Shown: positions 1 to 6,115 of the stretch, in pieces
Numbering within the stretch: the stretch's first letter is position 1
How the letters are laid out: each line of letters opens with the position of its first letter
Assembly: GCA_046546355.1 (NCBI GenBank)
Contig: JBKGXZ010000068.1
Coordinates: 1-9,244 of the forward strand
Source: CAZBUB01 sp046546355
GTDB lineage: Bacteria > Desulfobacterota > Desulfovibrionia > Desulfovibrionales > Desulfothermaceae
Direction of reading: 5' to 3'
Length of the DNA stretch: 9,244 nucleotides
Program-made: the position numbers and the translations under genes
The notes under the pieces: generated by a model
Database searches by the model: none
Told to the model about the DNA's origin: nothing
Seen by the model: the letters and a program-made list of their open reading frames with translations, nothing else

Positions 1-67
1 CCAGGCCTCAGGATTTGAGGTCATTTATCCAGGAGCAGATGTTCGATCCCAGATACGAGATCTATGT
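1..67. other. 3' flank of the BCCT gene, no gene seen
   Basis: This is the sequence downstream of the minus-strand transporter gene. I see no coding region in it. It holds a small inverted repeat, CCTCA at 6-10 and TGAGG at 16-20 with a 5-nt loop, which could form a weak 3' hairpin in the minus-strand transcript. There is no clear T tract after it on the minus strand, so I do not call it an intrinsic terminator. Confidence 0.4.
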
Positions 68-1600
68 TTAGCTTTGGCGTGGCAGCTCATCATCCCTCTT
101 CCTTTCCAGCAGCTCGTAAGTGAATTCGTAGGCCATGCCCTTTTGCAGGCTGCGGCAAAGAAAGAGCATGATCAGGGTAAAGGGCAGGGCCGCGGCTATG
201 GACATCCGCTGCAGGGCCTCCAGGCCTCCGGAATAGAGCAGAATAGCCGCAGTGCTGGAGACGGTAAGTCCCCAGACGATTTTCTTAGATGCCGGGGGAA
301 AGAGCCTGCCTCCAGAGGTCATCATGGAGAGCACAAAGGTTGCCGAGTCTGCGGAAGTAACAAAGAAGACCCCCAGCAGCAGAACAGTGATCAGGCTGAG
401 CAAAGCGCTCAACGGATAGTAATCATAGAGCTTGAACAGTCCCACCGCAATATCTTCAGAGACAATCTGGGCCAACCCTGCTTCCTGATTGAGCTCCAGG
501 AAGAAGGCAGCGCCACCAAAGACGCTGAACCAGAAGAAGGTCAGCAAGGTTGGTGCCAGAAGGGCGCCCAGGATGAATTCCTTTATAGTCCGCCCCCTGG
601 AGATGCTGGCCACGAACAGGCCCACAAAAGGGGACCAGGCTATCCACCAGGCCCAGTAGAACAGGGTCCAGGACTGGGTCCATTCGTAGCCCCGGAAAGG
701 GTTGGTGGACAGGCTCATGTTGAACCAAGAGGTAAAGTAGTCCGCAAAGGTGTTGGTGAAAATATTCAGTATAAAGGTGGTGGGACCAGCCAGGAGCATA
801 AAGAATAGCAGCAGGATGGCCAAAAGGATGTTGAGCTTGCTCAAAATCTGAATGCCCTTGTCCAGCCCGGTCATGCTGGAGATCATGAATAGTACCGTGA
901 CCACGGCGATGATCAGCAGCGTGGCCCCCAGGCTGGACTGGAAGCCGAAGACCTCGCCAAGGCCGCTGGTGATCTGCATGGCGCCCAGGCCCAGTGAAGT
1001 GGCGATGCCGAAAATGGTGGCGAATACTGCCAGGATATCGATGGCATAGCCCAAAGGGCCATAGATGCGATCCCCCAGCAACGGATAGAAGCAGCTGGAG
1101 ATAAGCGGCGGCATGCCCCTGCGGAAGGAGAAATAGGCAATACTCAGGCTCATAACTATGTAGATGGCCCAGGGCTGCAGGCCCCAATGGAAGAAGCTGT
1201 ACTGCATGGCAAAGCCTGCGGCCCTATCCGAATGATCGGCTATGTATTCCGGGGGATGTAAGTAGTGGCTTAAGGGTTCGGCTACGCCCCAAAAAATGAG
1301 CCCGATGCCCATGCCTGCAGCAAACAGCATGCTGAACCAGCCAAAGTAGGAGTACTGAGGCTTTTCATGGTCCTGGCCCAGCTTGAGCTTGCCGTACTTG
1401 CTGAAGGCCACGCAAAGGCTAAAGACCACAAACAGGAAGGCAGCCACCAGATAGCCCCAGCCAAAGTACTCGATAATTCTCTGGTGCAGATAGCTGGAGA
1501 AGGCCTCCAGGCTGTCCGGTCGGGCAAGGCCCAGGCCTACCAGAAACAGTACGATGGCCAGGGAAATCAGGAACACAGCATTTTGCTTGAGGCGCTCCAT
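68..1600 (-). CDS. BCCT-family betaine/carnitine/choline-type transporter
   Basis: This 510-aa integral membrane protein should import a quaternary-ammonium compatible solute such as glycine betaine across the inner membrane. Seen in the sequence: the glycine-rich TM3 signature GMGIGLIFWGVAEP (residues 96-109), the aromatic substrate box WAWWIAWSPFVG (316-327), the aromatic segment FHWGLQPWAIY (137-147), and TSADSAT (415-421), the position of the Thr/Ser pair that forms part of a Na+ site in BetP. About 12 hydrophobic segments fit the LeuT-like BCCT fold. GMGIG and the Thr/Ser pair favour Na+ coupling over the H+-coupled or antiport subtypes; the exact substrate is inference. Both termini are short, without the long C-terminal osmosensing tail of BetP. 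I chose the ATG at 1598-1600 because the upstream gene's stop sits 11 bp before it and AGGGGAT precedes it. It is the second gene of an operon with the Usp gene. Confidence 0.93.
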   Translation of the reverse strand: MERLKQNAVFLISLAIVLFLVGLGLARPDSLEAFSSYLHQRIIEYFGWGYLVAAFLFVVFSLCVAFSKYGKLKLGQDHEKPQYSYFGWFSMLFAAGMGIGLIFWGVAEPLSHYLHPPEYIADHSDRAAGFAMQYSFFHWGLQPWAIYIVMSLSIAYFSFRRGMPPLISSCFYPLLGDRIYGPLGYAIDILAVFATIFGIATSLGLGAMQITSGLGEVFGFQSSLGATLLIIAVVTVLFMISSMTGLDKGIQILSKLNILLAILLLFFMLLAGPTTFILNIFTNTFADYFTSWFNMSLSTNPFRGYEWTQSWTLFYWAWWIAWSPFVGLFVASISRGRTIKEFILGALLAPTLLTFFWFSVFGGAAFFLELNQEAGLAQIVSEDIAVGLFKLYDYYPLSALLSLITVLLLGVFFVTSADSATFVLSMMTSGGRLFPPASKKIVWGLTVSSTAAILLYSGGLEALQRMSIAAALPFTLIMLFLCRSLQKGMAYEFTYELLERKRDDELPRQS

Positions 1601-1611
1601 ACAGGCATCCC

Positions 1612-2427
1612 CTAGTTTTGCTTCCTGATGCCAGGGATGATGAACACCGAGCAGTGAGCTTTGTGGGGTACTCCCTCGGCCACAGAGCCCAACAGATTGG
1701 CAAAGGGCACTTCCTGGTCGAACTTGCCCAGGATGATCAGGTCCACATTGTGCTTCCAGGCCTGATGCGCAATCTGGTTCTTGGCAGAGCCTACGCTCTG
1801 CAGCTTTTCTATCTTGTTGTAGGCATGGCTGCACTCCGCCTCCAGCCTGCTCAGATTCTGCATGACCTGGGCGCGCCTCTTTTCCTCTGCTTCCGGGTCC
1901 GGGGCCCGGGAGCCCACGTGCAGAAGATACAGGGTGTTAGCCCTGAATTCCTCGCTCATCAGGTAGTTCATGACTCTGCTGTCTGTTCTCTTGAAATCAG
2001 TAGCGTACAGGACGTTGCGCAGATTTATCCTGGGGGACTTGTAATAGGGGGACTTGTAGATAAAGACTGGCACATCGCTTTGTCTGACCGTGTCCGTGAT
2101 CACATTGCCCAAAAGAGCCTGACGCAGGGCGGTTTTGGGCCTCCAAAGCAGGCTGATGAAGTCAGCTTCCAGCTCCAGGGAGATGCTGGCCACCTCTGAA
2201 GCCACGTAGCCGGACTTGAAGTAAATCTCGCACTCAAAGCCCAGGTCCCGGATCTTTTGGGCGATATGCAACAGCTTTTTTCTGCGCTTGGAGCCGGACT
2301 TGCTTGAGCTCTGCACATGCACCAGGCTGACCTGCCTGGTGCCGAAATCATTGGTTGCTTCCAGCATGTTCAATATCTTATATTGAGGCTCTTTCAGGCT
2401 AAGGGGCAGGACAGTCTTCTGCAGCAT
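1612..2427 (-). CDS. Tandem-domain universal stress protein (UspA family)
   Basis: This is a cytoplasmic 271-aa protein with two Usp domains in tandem. Domain 1 spans about residues 1-127 and ends in a typical VPVFI strand; domain 2 starts at LRNVLYATDF and ends in SVFIIPG. Family knowledge: ATP-binding Usp domains carry G-x2-G-x9-G(S/T). Here domain 2 has GKFD followed by nine residues and GS, so the second glycine is Asp, and domain 1 has only an LLGN remnant. Nucleotide binding may therefore be weak or absent. The gene is first in an operon with the BCCT carrier. Usp proteins are known to sit beside and regulate osmolyte transporters (TeaD with the TeaABC ectoine transporter), so a role in modulating the carrier is a reasonable inference. 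The start ATG at 2425-2427 follows GGAG at 2437-2440 with a 9-nt spacer. Confidence 0.85.
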   Translation of the reverse strand: MLQKTVLPLSLKEPQYKILNMLEATNDFGTRQVSLVHVQSSSKSGSKRRKKLLHIAQKIRDLGFECEIYFKSGYVASEVASISLELEADFISLLWRPKTALRQALLGNVITDTVRQSDVPVFIYKSPYYKSPRINLRNVLYATDFKRTDSRVMNYLMSEEFRANTLYLLHVGSRAPDPEAEEKRRAQVMQNLSRLEAECSHAYNKIEKLQSVGSAKNQIAHQAWKHNVDLIILGKFDQEVPFANLLGSVAEGVPHKAHCSVFIIPGIRKQN

Positions 2428-2480
2428 TCAGTAACACTCCGGACTTATGAGCTTCAAATCGCAGACAGGTATAAACAAAC

Positions 2481-2494
2481 CAGACTGCAGTCTG
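2481..2494. promoter_or_regulatory. Perfect 14-bp palindrome in the usp/permease divergent region
   Basis: CAGACTGCAGTCTG is a perfect dyad, and a further CAGAC lies at 2462-2466. It sits in the 152-bp gap between the divergently read usp and permease genes. On the minus strand it falls between a weak -35-like TTGCAG (2492-2497) and a -10-like TATACC (2468-2473) with an 18-bp spacer, a classical place for a repressor operator. The promoter assignment is weak, and the operator role is inference from symmetry and position. Confidence 0.35.
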
Positions 2495-2567
2495 CAAATG
2501 CATCCCCCAGGGGAAAATGAAAAATTAGGTTAAGTATAAAGCATTACTTGGTCAATAATTTTGCCCT

Positions 2568-2582
2568 AGGGGATTCATTTTG
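2568..2582 (+). promoter_or_regulatory. Ribosome binding site selecting a TTG start
   Basis: AGGGG at 2568-2572 lies 7 nt before a TTG codon at 2580-2582. The next in-frame ATG at 2589 is preceded by AAGGA only one base away, which is too close to work as its own Shine-Dalgarno site. The TTG start is therefore preferred. Confidence 0.55.
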
Positions 2583-3149
2583 AAGGAAATGCGCCGGATA
2601 TACACCATCATGGGCCTGGCCTGTCTGCTGCTCTGTGTTTTGGCCTGGAACAGGGGTGGCCTGGAACAGCTTCTGCAGGGTGCGTACCTGGGCCTGCTCA
2701 TGCTGCTTAAGCTTTTGCCCCTGCTTCTTTTGGCCTTTGCCAGTGCAGGGCTTATATCCGCTGTCAGCTCGGAAAAGGATGTTTCCCGCTGGCTGGGCAG
2801 TGAGTCAGGCCTGAAAGGTATCCTGCTGGGAGGACTGGCCGGGGCCCTGGTACCAGGCGGGCCTTTCATCTTCTTCCCCCTGGCTGCTACCCTGCTGGTC
2901 TCCGGCGCTGGCCTGGGCACAGTGATCAGTTTTGTGACCGCCAAGAACCTCTGGACTCTGACCAGGCTCCCACTGGAGATAGCCCTGCTGGGTCCAGAGC
3001 TCACAGGGCTGCGCTATGCCCTGACCTTTGCCTTCCCTGTCCTGGCTGGCCTGGCAGCACACTATTTCCTGCAGGGCCAGACAGAGAAACTCAAGCTGGG
3101 GATACGCAGACTGCAGCATCTGCGTGATCCAGGACAGAAGAGCAGGTAG
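2580..3149 (+). CDS. Half-size permease of the DUF318/ArsP_1 type, first half
   Basis: This 189-aa integral membrane protein has four to five hydrophobic segments: near 10-25, a long one near 33-62, a glycine-rich one near 78-115, and one near 142-162. The segment GALVPGGPFIFFPLAATLL (about 88-106), followed by GAGLGTVISF, resembles the conserved core repeat of the DUF318/ArsP permease family (YraQ/ArsP). In YraQ-like proteins I expect a cysteine-containing P-x-CSC segment here; it is replaced by PGGP, so metalloid export should not be assumed. Full-length family members have about 300 aa with two such repeats, and this protein holds only one. The gene directly downstream holds the other, with 6 bp between them, so the two products probably form one heteromeric transporter. 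The substrate is unknown. Codon use matches the neighbours, and nothing suggests recent breakage. Confidence 0.65.
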   Translation: MKEMRRIYTIMGLACLLLCVLAWNRGGLEQLLQGAYLGLLMLLKLLPLLLLAFASAGLISAVSSEKDVSRWLGSESGLKGILLGGLAGALVPGGPFIFFPLAATLLVSGAGLGTVISFVTAKNLWTLTRLPLEIALLGPELTGLRYALTFAFPVLAGLAAHYFLQGQTEKLKLGIRRLQHLRDPGQKSR

Positions 3150-3155
3150 CCGGGT

Positions 3156-3638
3156 ATGTGGATCGCTACTGGTTTCCTGCTGGCCATGACCCTGAGTCTG
3201 TTTTTTCTGGCCAGGCACAAAAGGGACGGCTCCCATGTCCAGGGCTTGAAGCAGGCCGGGGAGATGTTTTACAGCCTGCTGCCCTTATTGCTGCTGGCCT
3301 TCTTGCTGGCTGGGCTGCTCCAGGTGGCGGTGCCGCCAGAGACTATCCAGTCCTGGCTGGGTGAGGAGGCGGGTTGGAAAGGGATCGTGATCGGCACTTT
3401 TACTGGTAGTCTGATTTTGGGCGGGCCTTATGCAGCGTTTCCTGTAATCTCGAGCATTTATGAGATGGGAGCCGGGCTGGCTACTGCGGTAGCCATGATC
3501 ACCGGCTGGGCCCTTTTGGGCCTGGGCCAGCTGATCATGGGCCTGGCCTTTATCGGTCTTCGTTTTACTATGCTGCGTACCCTGTTGGTATTGATCTTCC
3601 CCTTTCTGGCCGGCGGGATCTGCCTTTTGTTGTTTTGA
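3156..3638 (+). CDS. Half-size permease of the DUF318/ArsP_1 type, second half
   Basis: This 160-aa membrane protein is the partner of the gene 6 bp upstream. It repeats the same internal plan: an N-terminal TM, LLPLLLLAFLLAGLL (about 42-56), GWKGIVIGTFTGSLILGGPY around 73-92, AAFPVISSIYEMGAGLATA, and a C-terminal IFPFLAGG helix. Side by side with the first half, LPLLLLAF, GWKG/GLKG, GGP followed by FP, GAGL, and FPxLAG all align, so the two genes are related halves. The start is ATG at 3156; only a weak AGG (3144-3146) lies upstream, so translation is likely coupled to the first gene. The stop at 3636-3638 lies one base from the stop of the convergent channel gene. Function beyond membrane transport is not visible. 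Confidence 0.65.
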   Translation: MWIATGFLLAMTLSLFFLARHKRDGSHVQGLKQAGEMFYSLLPLLLLAFLLAGLLQVAVPPETIQSWLGEEAGWKGIVIGTFTGSLILGGPYAAFPVISSIYEMGAGLATAVAMITGWALLGLGQLIMGLAFIGLRFTMLRTLLVLIFPFLAGGICLLLF

Positions 3639-3639
3639 A

Positions 3640-5349
3640 TTAGATGTAGGGTCTGCTGCTGTTTTGTTCGAATTGCTGCAAAAATTTTTTTTCAGCCTGG
3701 GTGGTGCCGATCAGGATGAGCTCCTGGTCCTTTTGCAGCATGAATTCCGGTTCGGGGTTGATGCGCATCTGCTCTCCTGTGCGCACCGCGATTACGCTGC
3801 AGCTGGTCTTCTCCCGGATTTTGCTTTGCATGAGGGACTTGTTGACCAGGCCCTTGGGAATGGGTTGGCGGAAGATGTTCAGGCCTTCGGCCACCATAAG
3901 CTCCTTGTCCTCTTTGAGGAAGTTGAGCACTGCGTTGGCCCCCATGGAGGCGAAGGACATGACCAGATCCGCCCCGGCCAGGTGCAGCTGGCTGATGTTG
4001 CGATCCAAAGTGGCCCGGGTGATGATCTGGATATCCGGCCTCAACCTGCGGCAGTATATGGCCAGATAGATGTTCATGTTGTCGTTATTGGTAGTTATGA
4101 TCACCGAAGGGGCCTGCTCGATGCCTGCCTGCTTTAAGATTTCCCAGTCAGCAGCATCCCCCAGGATAAAGCCTTCCTGATTCCTGGCTATCCTGGGGCT
4201 TTTGTCCACAATGCGATAGTCTGTGCCGCTTGTGCGCAAGGCCTCTGCTGCTGCCTTGCCCACCCTGCCACCGCCCAGGATGAGCACTGGATTCCGGGAT
4301 ACACTGTATAAGCTGTATAATTCGTCATAGCGCTGCAGCTGCTCCTTTGAGCCAGCTAGAACCAGAACAGTATGGGCGCCGATCTCTGTGTCCGGTGCAG
4401 GCAGATTGAAACTGCCCCTTTGCCAGAGACCCACTACATTGACTCCGGTATTTTCCCGGATGCCGCTTTCCCGCAGGATCTTGCCCTCCAGGGGTGTGCG
4501 CATGGCAGGGGCTTCTGCGATTGCCAGCTGATCAAACTTGCCGATGATATTGGCGTGCATGCTGACTCCAAAAACCCTTCTGGCCAGGGATCTGCCCAGC
4601 ATCTGGGAGAAGTGGAAGACTTGGTTGGCCCCTGCCATTTCCATGATATCCACTGAGGCCTGGCTCTCGGCATTGGCCACAATCTGGGTCCGGGCTGAAA
4701 GCTCCCGCAGAGTGAAGATAGCGTTGGTATTCAGCTGGTCATCCTGGTTGCAGAACAAAAGTGCTGCCTGGTCCGCGCGGATCTTTTGATAAGTCCTGAT
4801 ATCGTCGGAATCGCCCAGTACAATTGTGTAACCCTGGTCATAGAGCTCCAAGGCTCGTTGTTGATCGCTGACCAGGATGGTGTAATTATAGTTGTGCTGC
4901 TTGAGCTTGTTTACCAGGGCCGCGCCCACAGCTTCCAGGTTGGTCATGATCACGTGATCCCTGGTGTCTGGGGGCAGGCTGCGCGGGGTCCTGGCCTTGT
5001 CCTGGGCCTCCAGCCAGGGGGCGTAGAAGAATTGGATAAAGGTGAAGGGCAGCATGACCAAAAGGAAGACCACGCCTGAGACCAGGACCACCACAGAAAA
5101 AATGCGGCCGATATCAGTGGTGAAGGTGATGTCCCCGAAGCCCAGGGTGGTCATGGTCACCAGGGTCCAGTAGATGCTGGTGGACCAGGAGTATTCCCTG
5201 TCTTCCAAGGCCATCAGATGATGGAAAAGGTAGCTGTAGACCAGGATGAGTAAAGCCAAGACCAGGATGAACTTGAGCAGGACCTTGACATTGCGTTTGG
5301 CGGTCCTGTTCTGGAAGAAGTACAGGATTTGGGAGGTCAGGAATTTCAT
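3640..5349 (-). CDS. K+ channel with tandem RCK (TrkA-N/TrkA-C) domains, GsuK-like layout
   Basis: This 569-aa protein should form a K+-selective pore in the inner membrane, gated by cytoplasmic nucleotide- or ion-binding domains. Order: TM1 (about 22-46), pore helix and filter TTLGFGD (67-73), TM2 (about 82-108), RCK1 TrkA-N (about 131-262), TrkA-C (about 275-345), RCK2 TrkA-N (about 353-478), TrkA-C (about 488-562). This one-chain layout with two RCKs resembles GsuK of Geobacter. RCK2 has an intact Rossmann loop GGGRVG (359-364) and an acidic D382 at the end of beta 2, as in NAD-binding RCKs. RCK1 has TNLEAVG in the same place and has lost the GxGxxG pattern. The filter is GFGD rather than GYGD. 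I chose ATG 5347-5349: the longer reading from TTG at 5463 adds 38 unlike residues. The Shine-Dalgarno site is weak. Confidence 0.88.
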   Translation of the reverse strand: MKFLTSQILYFFQNRTAKRNVKVLLKFILVLALLILVYSYLFHHLMALEDREYSWSTSIYWTLVTMTTLGFGDITFTTDIGRIFSVVVLVSGVVFLLVMLPFTFIQFFYAPWLEAQDKARTPRSLPPDTRDHVIMTNLEAVGAALVNKLKQHNYNYTILVSDQQRALELYDQGYTIVLGDSDDIRTYQKIRADQAALLFCNQDDQLNTNAIFTLRELSARTQIVANAESQASVDIMEMAGANQVFHFSQMLGRSLARRVFGVSMHANIIGKFDQLAIAEAPAMRTPLEGKILRESGIRENTGVNVVGLWQRGSFNLPAPDTEIGAHTVLVLAGSKEQLQRYDELYSLYSVSRNPVLILGGGRVGKAAAEALRTSGTDYRIVDKSPRIARNQEGFILGDAADWEILKQAGIEQAPSVIITTNNDNMNIYLAIYCRRLRPDIQIITRATLDRNISQLHLAGADLVMSFASMGANAVLNFLKEDKELMVAEGLNIFRQPIPKGLVNKSLMQSKIREKTSCSVIAVRTGEQMRINPEPEFMLQKDQELILIGTTQAEKKFLQQFEQNSSRPYI

Positions 5350-5361
5350 GCTTGTTTCAGT

Positions 5362-5390
5362 TTGTCTGGGGTTGTTTTTTGGTTTATACT
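5362..5390 (+). promoter_or_regulatory. Candidate sigma-70 promoter for the MaoC-like gene
   Basis: TTGTCT at 5362-5367 (4 of 6 to consensus) and TATACT at 5385-5390 (5 of 6) are separated by exactly 17 bp. Transcription would begin near 5397 and leave a leader of about 140 nt before the hydratase gene. Assigned by eye only. Confidence 0.45.
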
Positions 5391-5400
5391 TAGCAGCAAG

Positions 5401-5428
5401 GTTATGCCATGCAGCCAGGATTGTCCAA
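5401..5428 (-). promoter_or_regulatory. Candidate promoter for the K+ channel gene
   Basis: On the minus strand TTGGAC (5423-5428) and CATAAC (5401-5406) are spaced by 16 bp, giving a leader of about 45 nt to the channel ATG. Both hexamers are imperfect, so this is a weak call. Confidence 0.25.
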
Positions 5429-5453
5429 TTGCCTAAGTCAGTTCCCAGGCAAT
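5428..5453. repeat. 7-bp inverted repeat in the channel/hydratase divergent region
   Basis: ATTGCCT (5428-5434) and AGGCAAT (5447-5453) are perfect inverted copies around a 12-nt loop. On the plus strand it would form a stem-loop in the leader of the hydratase gene. It also touches the -35-like element proposed for the channel gene, so it could instead be an operator. Confidence 0.4.
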
Positions 5454-5535
5454 CCAGACCCAAGGAATTAAATCAGCTGCTTGAATCAGTAAAGGGGTTG
5501 CAGCCTAGACCAAGCATCGGCACAAGGGGTGGATC

Positions 5536-6012
5536 ATGAGCACCTATATGCGCAGGCGCTCTGCTCAAGGCCTGCAGGAAGGGGATTCATTCACCATTTC
5601 CCGCACCTTTACGCGGGAGGATACCAGATTAATGGGGGATGTGACTCGGGATTACAATCCGGTACATTATGAGCCCGCCTGGGCAAAGAGCAAGGGATTT
5701 CAGGAGGAAATCTGCCACGGTCTGCTCGTGGGGGGCATGATATGCGAGATCGGAGGCCAGCTGGCCTGGCTGGCCACAGGCATGAGTTTCAGCTTCCTGA
5801 AGCCTGTTTATTTCGGGCAGACCGTGACCTGCAGGATGACCATTACCAGCTTGGACGAGCAGGGCCGTGCTGAGGCCAAGGCAGAGATGTTCAATGAGCA
5901 GGGGGACAAGATCTGCCTGGCCACATTAAACGGCAGGTTGCCTAAGGGGGAGGAAAAGGGGGTTCTGCAGGGCATAATGGACCAGGGAGACGTCTGGAAT
6001 AAGCTGGCCTGA
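5536..6012 (+). CDS. MaoC-like (R)-specific enoyl-CoA hydratase, single hot-dog domain
   Basis: This 158-aa cytoplasmic protein has the MaoC/hydratase-2 fold. The catalytic signature is visible: D39-Y-N-P-V-H44, then ICHGLL with H61-G62. The Asp to His spacing of five residues equals that of the catalytic pair in PhaJ-type hydratases, which add water to trans-2-enoyl-CoA to give the (R)-3-hydroxyacyl-CoA. The SFLKPVYFGQTV segment (86-97) is the usual central strand region of the family. The length is typical for a stand-alone domain, with about 20 extra residues at the C terminus. The start ATG is preceded by AAGGGGTGG at good spacing. No fatty-acid or PHA genes flank it, so its acyl substrate cannot be inferred from context. 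Related hot-dog proteins also act on other acyl-CoAs. Confidence 0.85.
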   Translation: MSTYMRRRSAQGLQEGDSFTISRTFTREDTRLMGDVTRDYNPVHYEPAWAKSKGFQEEICHGLLVGGMICEIGGQLAWLATGMSFSFLKPVYFGQTVTCRMTITSLDEQGRAEAKAEMFNEQGDKICLATLNGRLPKGEEKGVLQGIMDQGDVWNKLA

Positions 6013-6013
6013 A

Positions 6014-6037
6014 TGGCAGATATCTTTGAAACTGCCA
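6014..6037 (+). repeat. Small stem-loop after the hydratase gene
   Basis: TGGCAG (6014-6019) and CTGCCA (6032-6037) form a 6-bp stem with a 12-nt loop directly after the hydratase stop. No T tract follows. At most it is a weak terminator or transcript-end structure in the 103-bp gap before the next gene. Confidence 0.3.
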
Positions 6038-6115
6038 ATTACGAGCATTAAACTTATGAGGCCCAGTACTAGAGCCGCCCAAACCTCTGATAGCCAAAAT
6101 CCTGGTTAGCAATCT

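Noticed and set aside
74..808. 244-aa plus-strand open frame opposite the BCCT gene
   Set aside because: It is antisense to clear membrane-protein coding sequence. Its product is Gln/Gly/Pro-rich without any recognisable domain.
456..1187. 243-aa minus-strand open frame inside the BCCT gene
   Set aside because: Out-of-frame shadow of the transporter on the same strand, rich in His, Pro and Trp, with no domain.
1601..1834. N-terminal extension of the BCCT protein by 78 residues
   Set aside because: The extra residues are Cys/Gln/Pro-rich, unlike a BCCT N terminus, and overlap the 3' end of the Usp gene in another frame. The ATG at 1598-1600 has a good ribosome binding site.
1618..2199. 193-aa plus-strand open frame opposite the Usp gene
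   Set aside because: Shadow of a well-supported Usp gene; no ribosome binding site or domain signal.
2589..2591. ATG as start of the first permease gene
   Set aside because: Its only Shine-Dalgarno-like sequence is one base away. The TTG nine bases upstream has AGGGG at normal spacing. The ATG cannot be fully excluded.
3664..4137. 157-aa plus-strand open frame opposite the channel gene
   Set aside because: Antisense to the conserved RCK2 domain; no independent support.
5404..5436. Ten-codon leader ORF upstream of the MaoC-like gene
   Set aside because: The AAGG before it is too close to the ATG, and the peptide shows no attenuation-like codon run.
5350..5463. N-terminal extension of the K+ channel from a TTG codon
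   Set aside because: It needs a rare start without a Shine-Dalgarno site, and the 38 extra residues do not resemble a channel N terminus.
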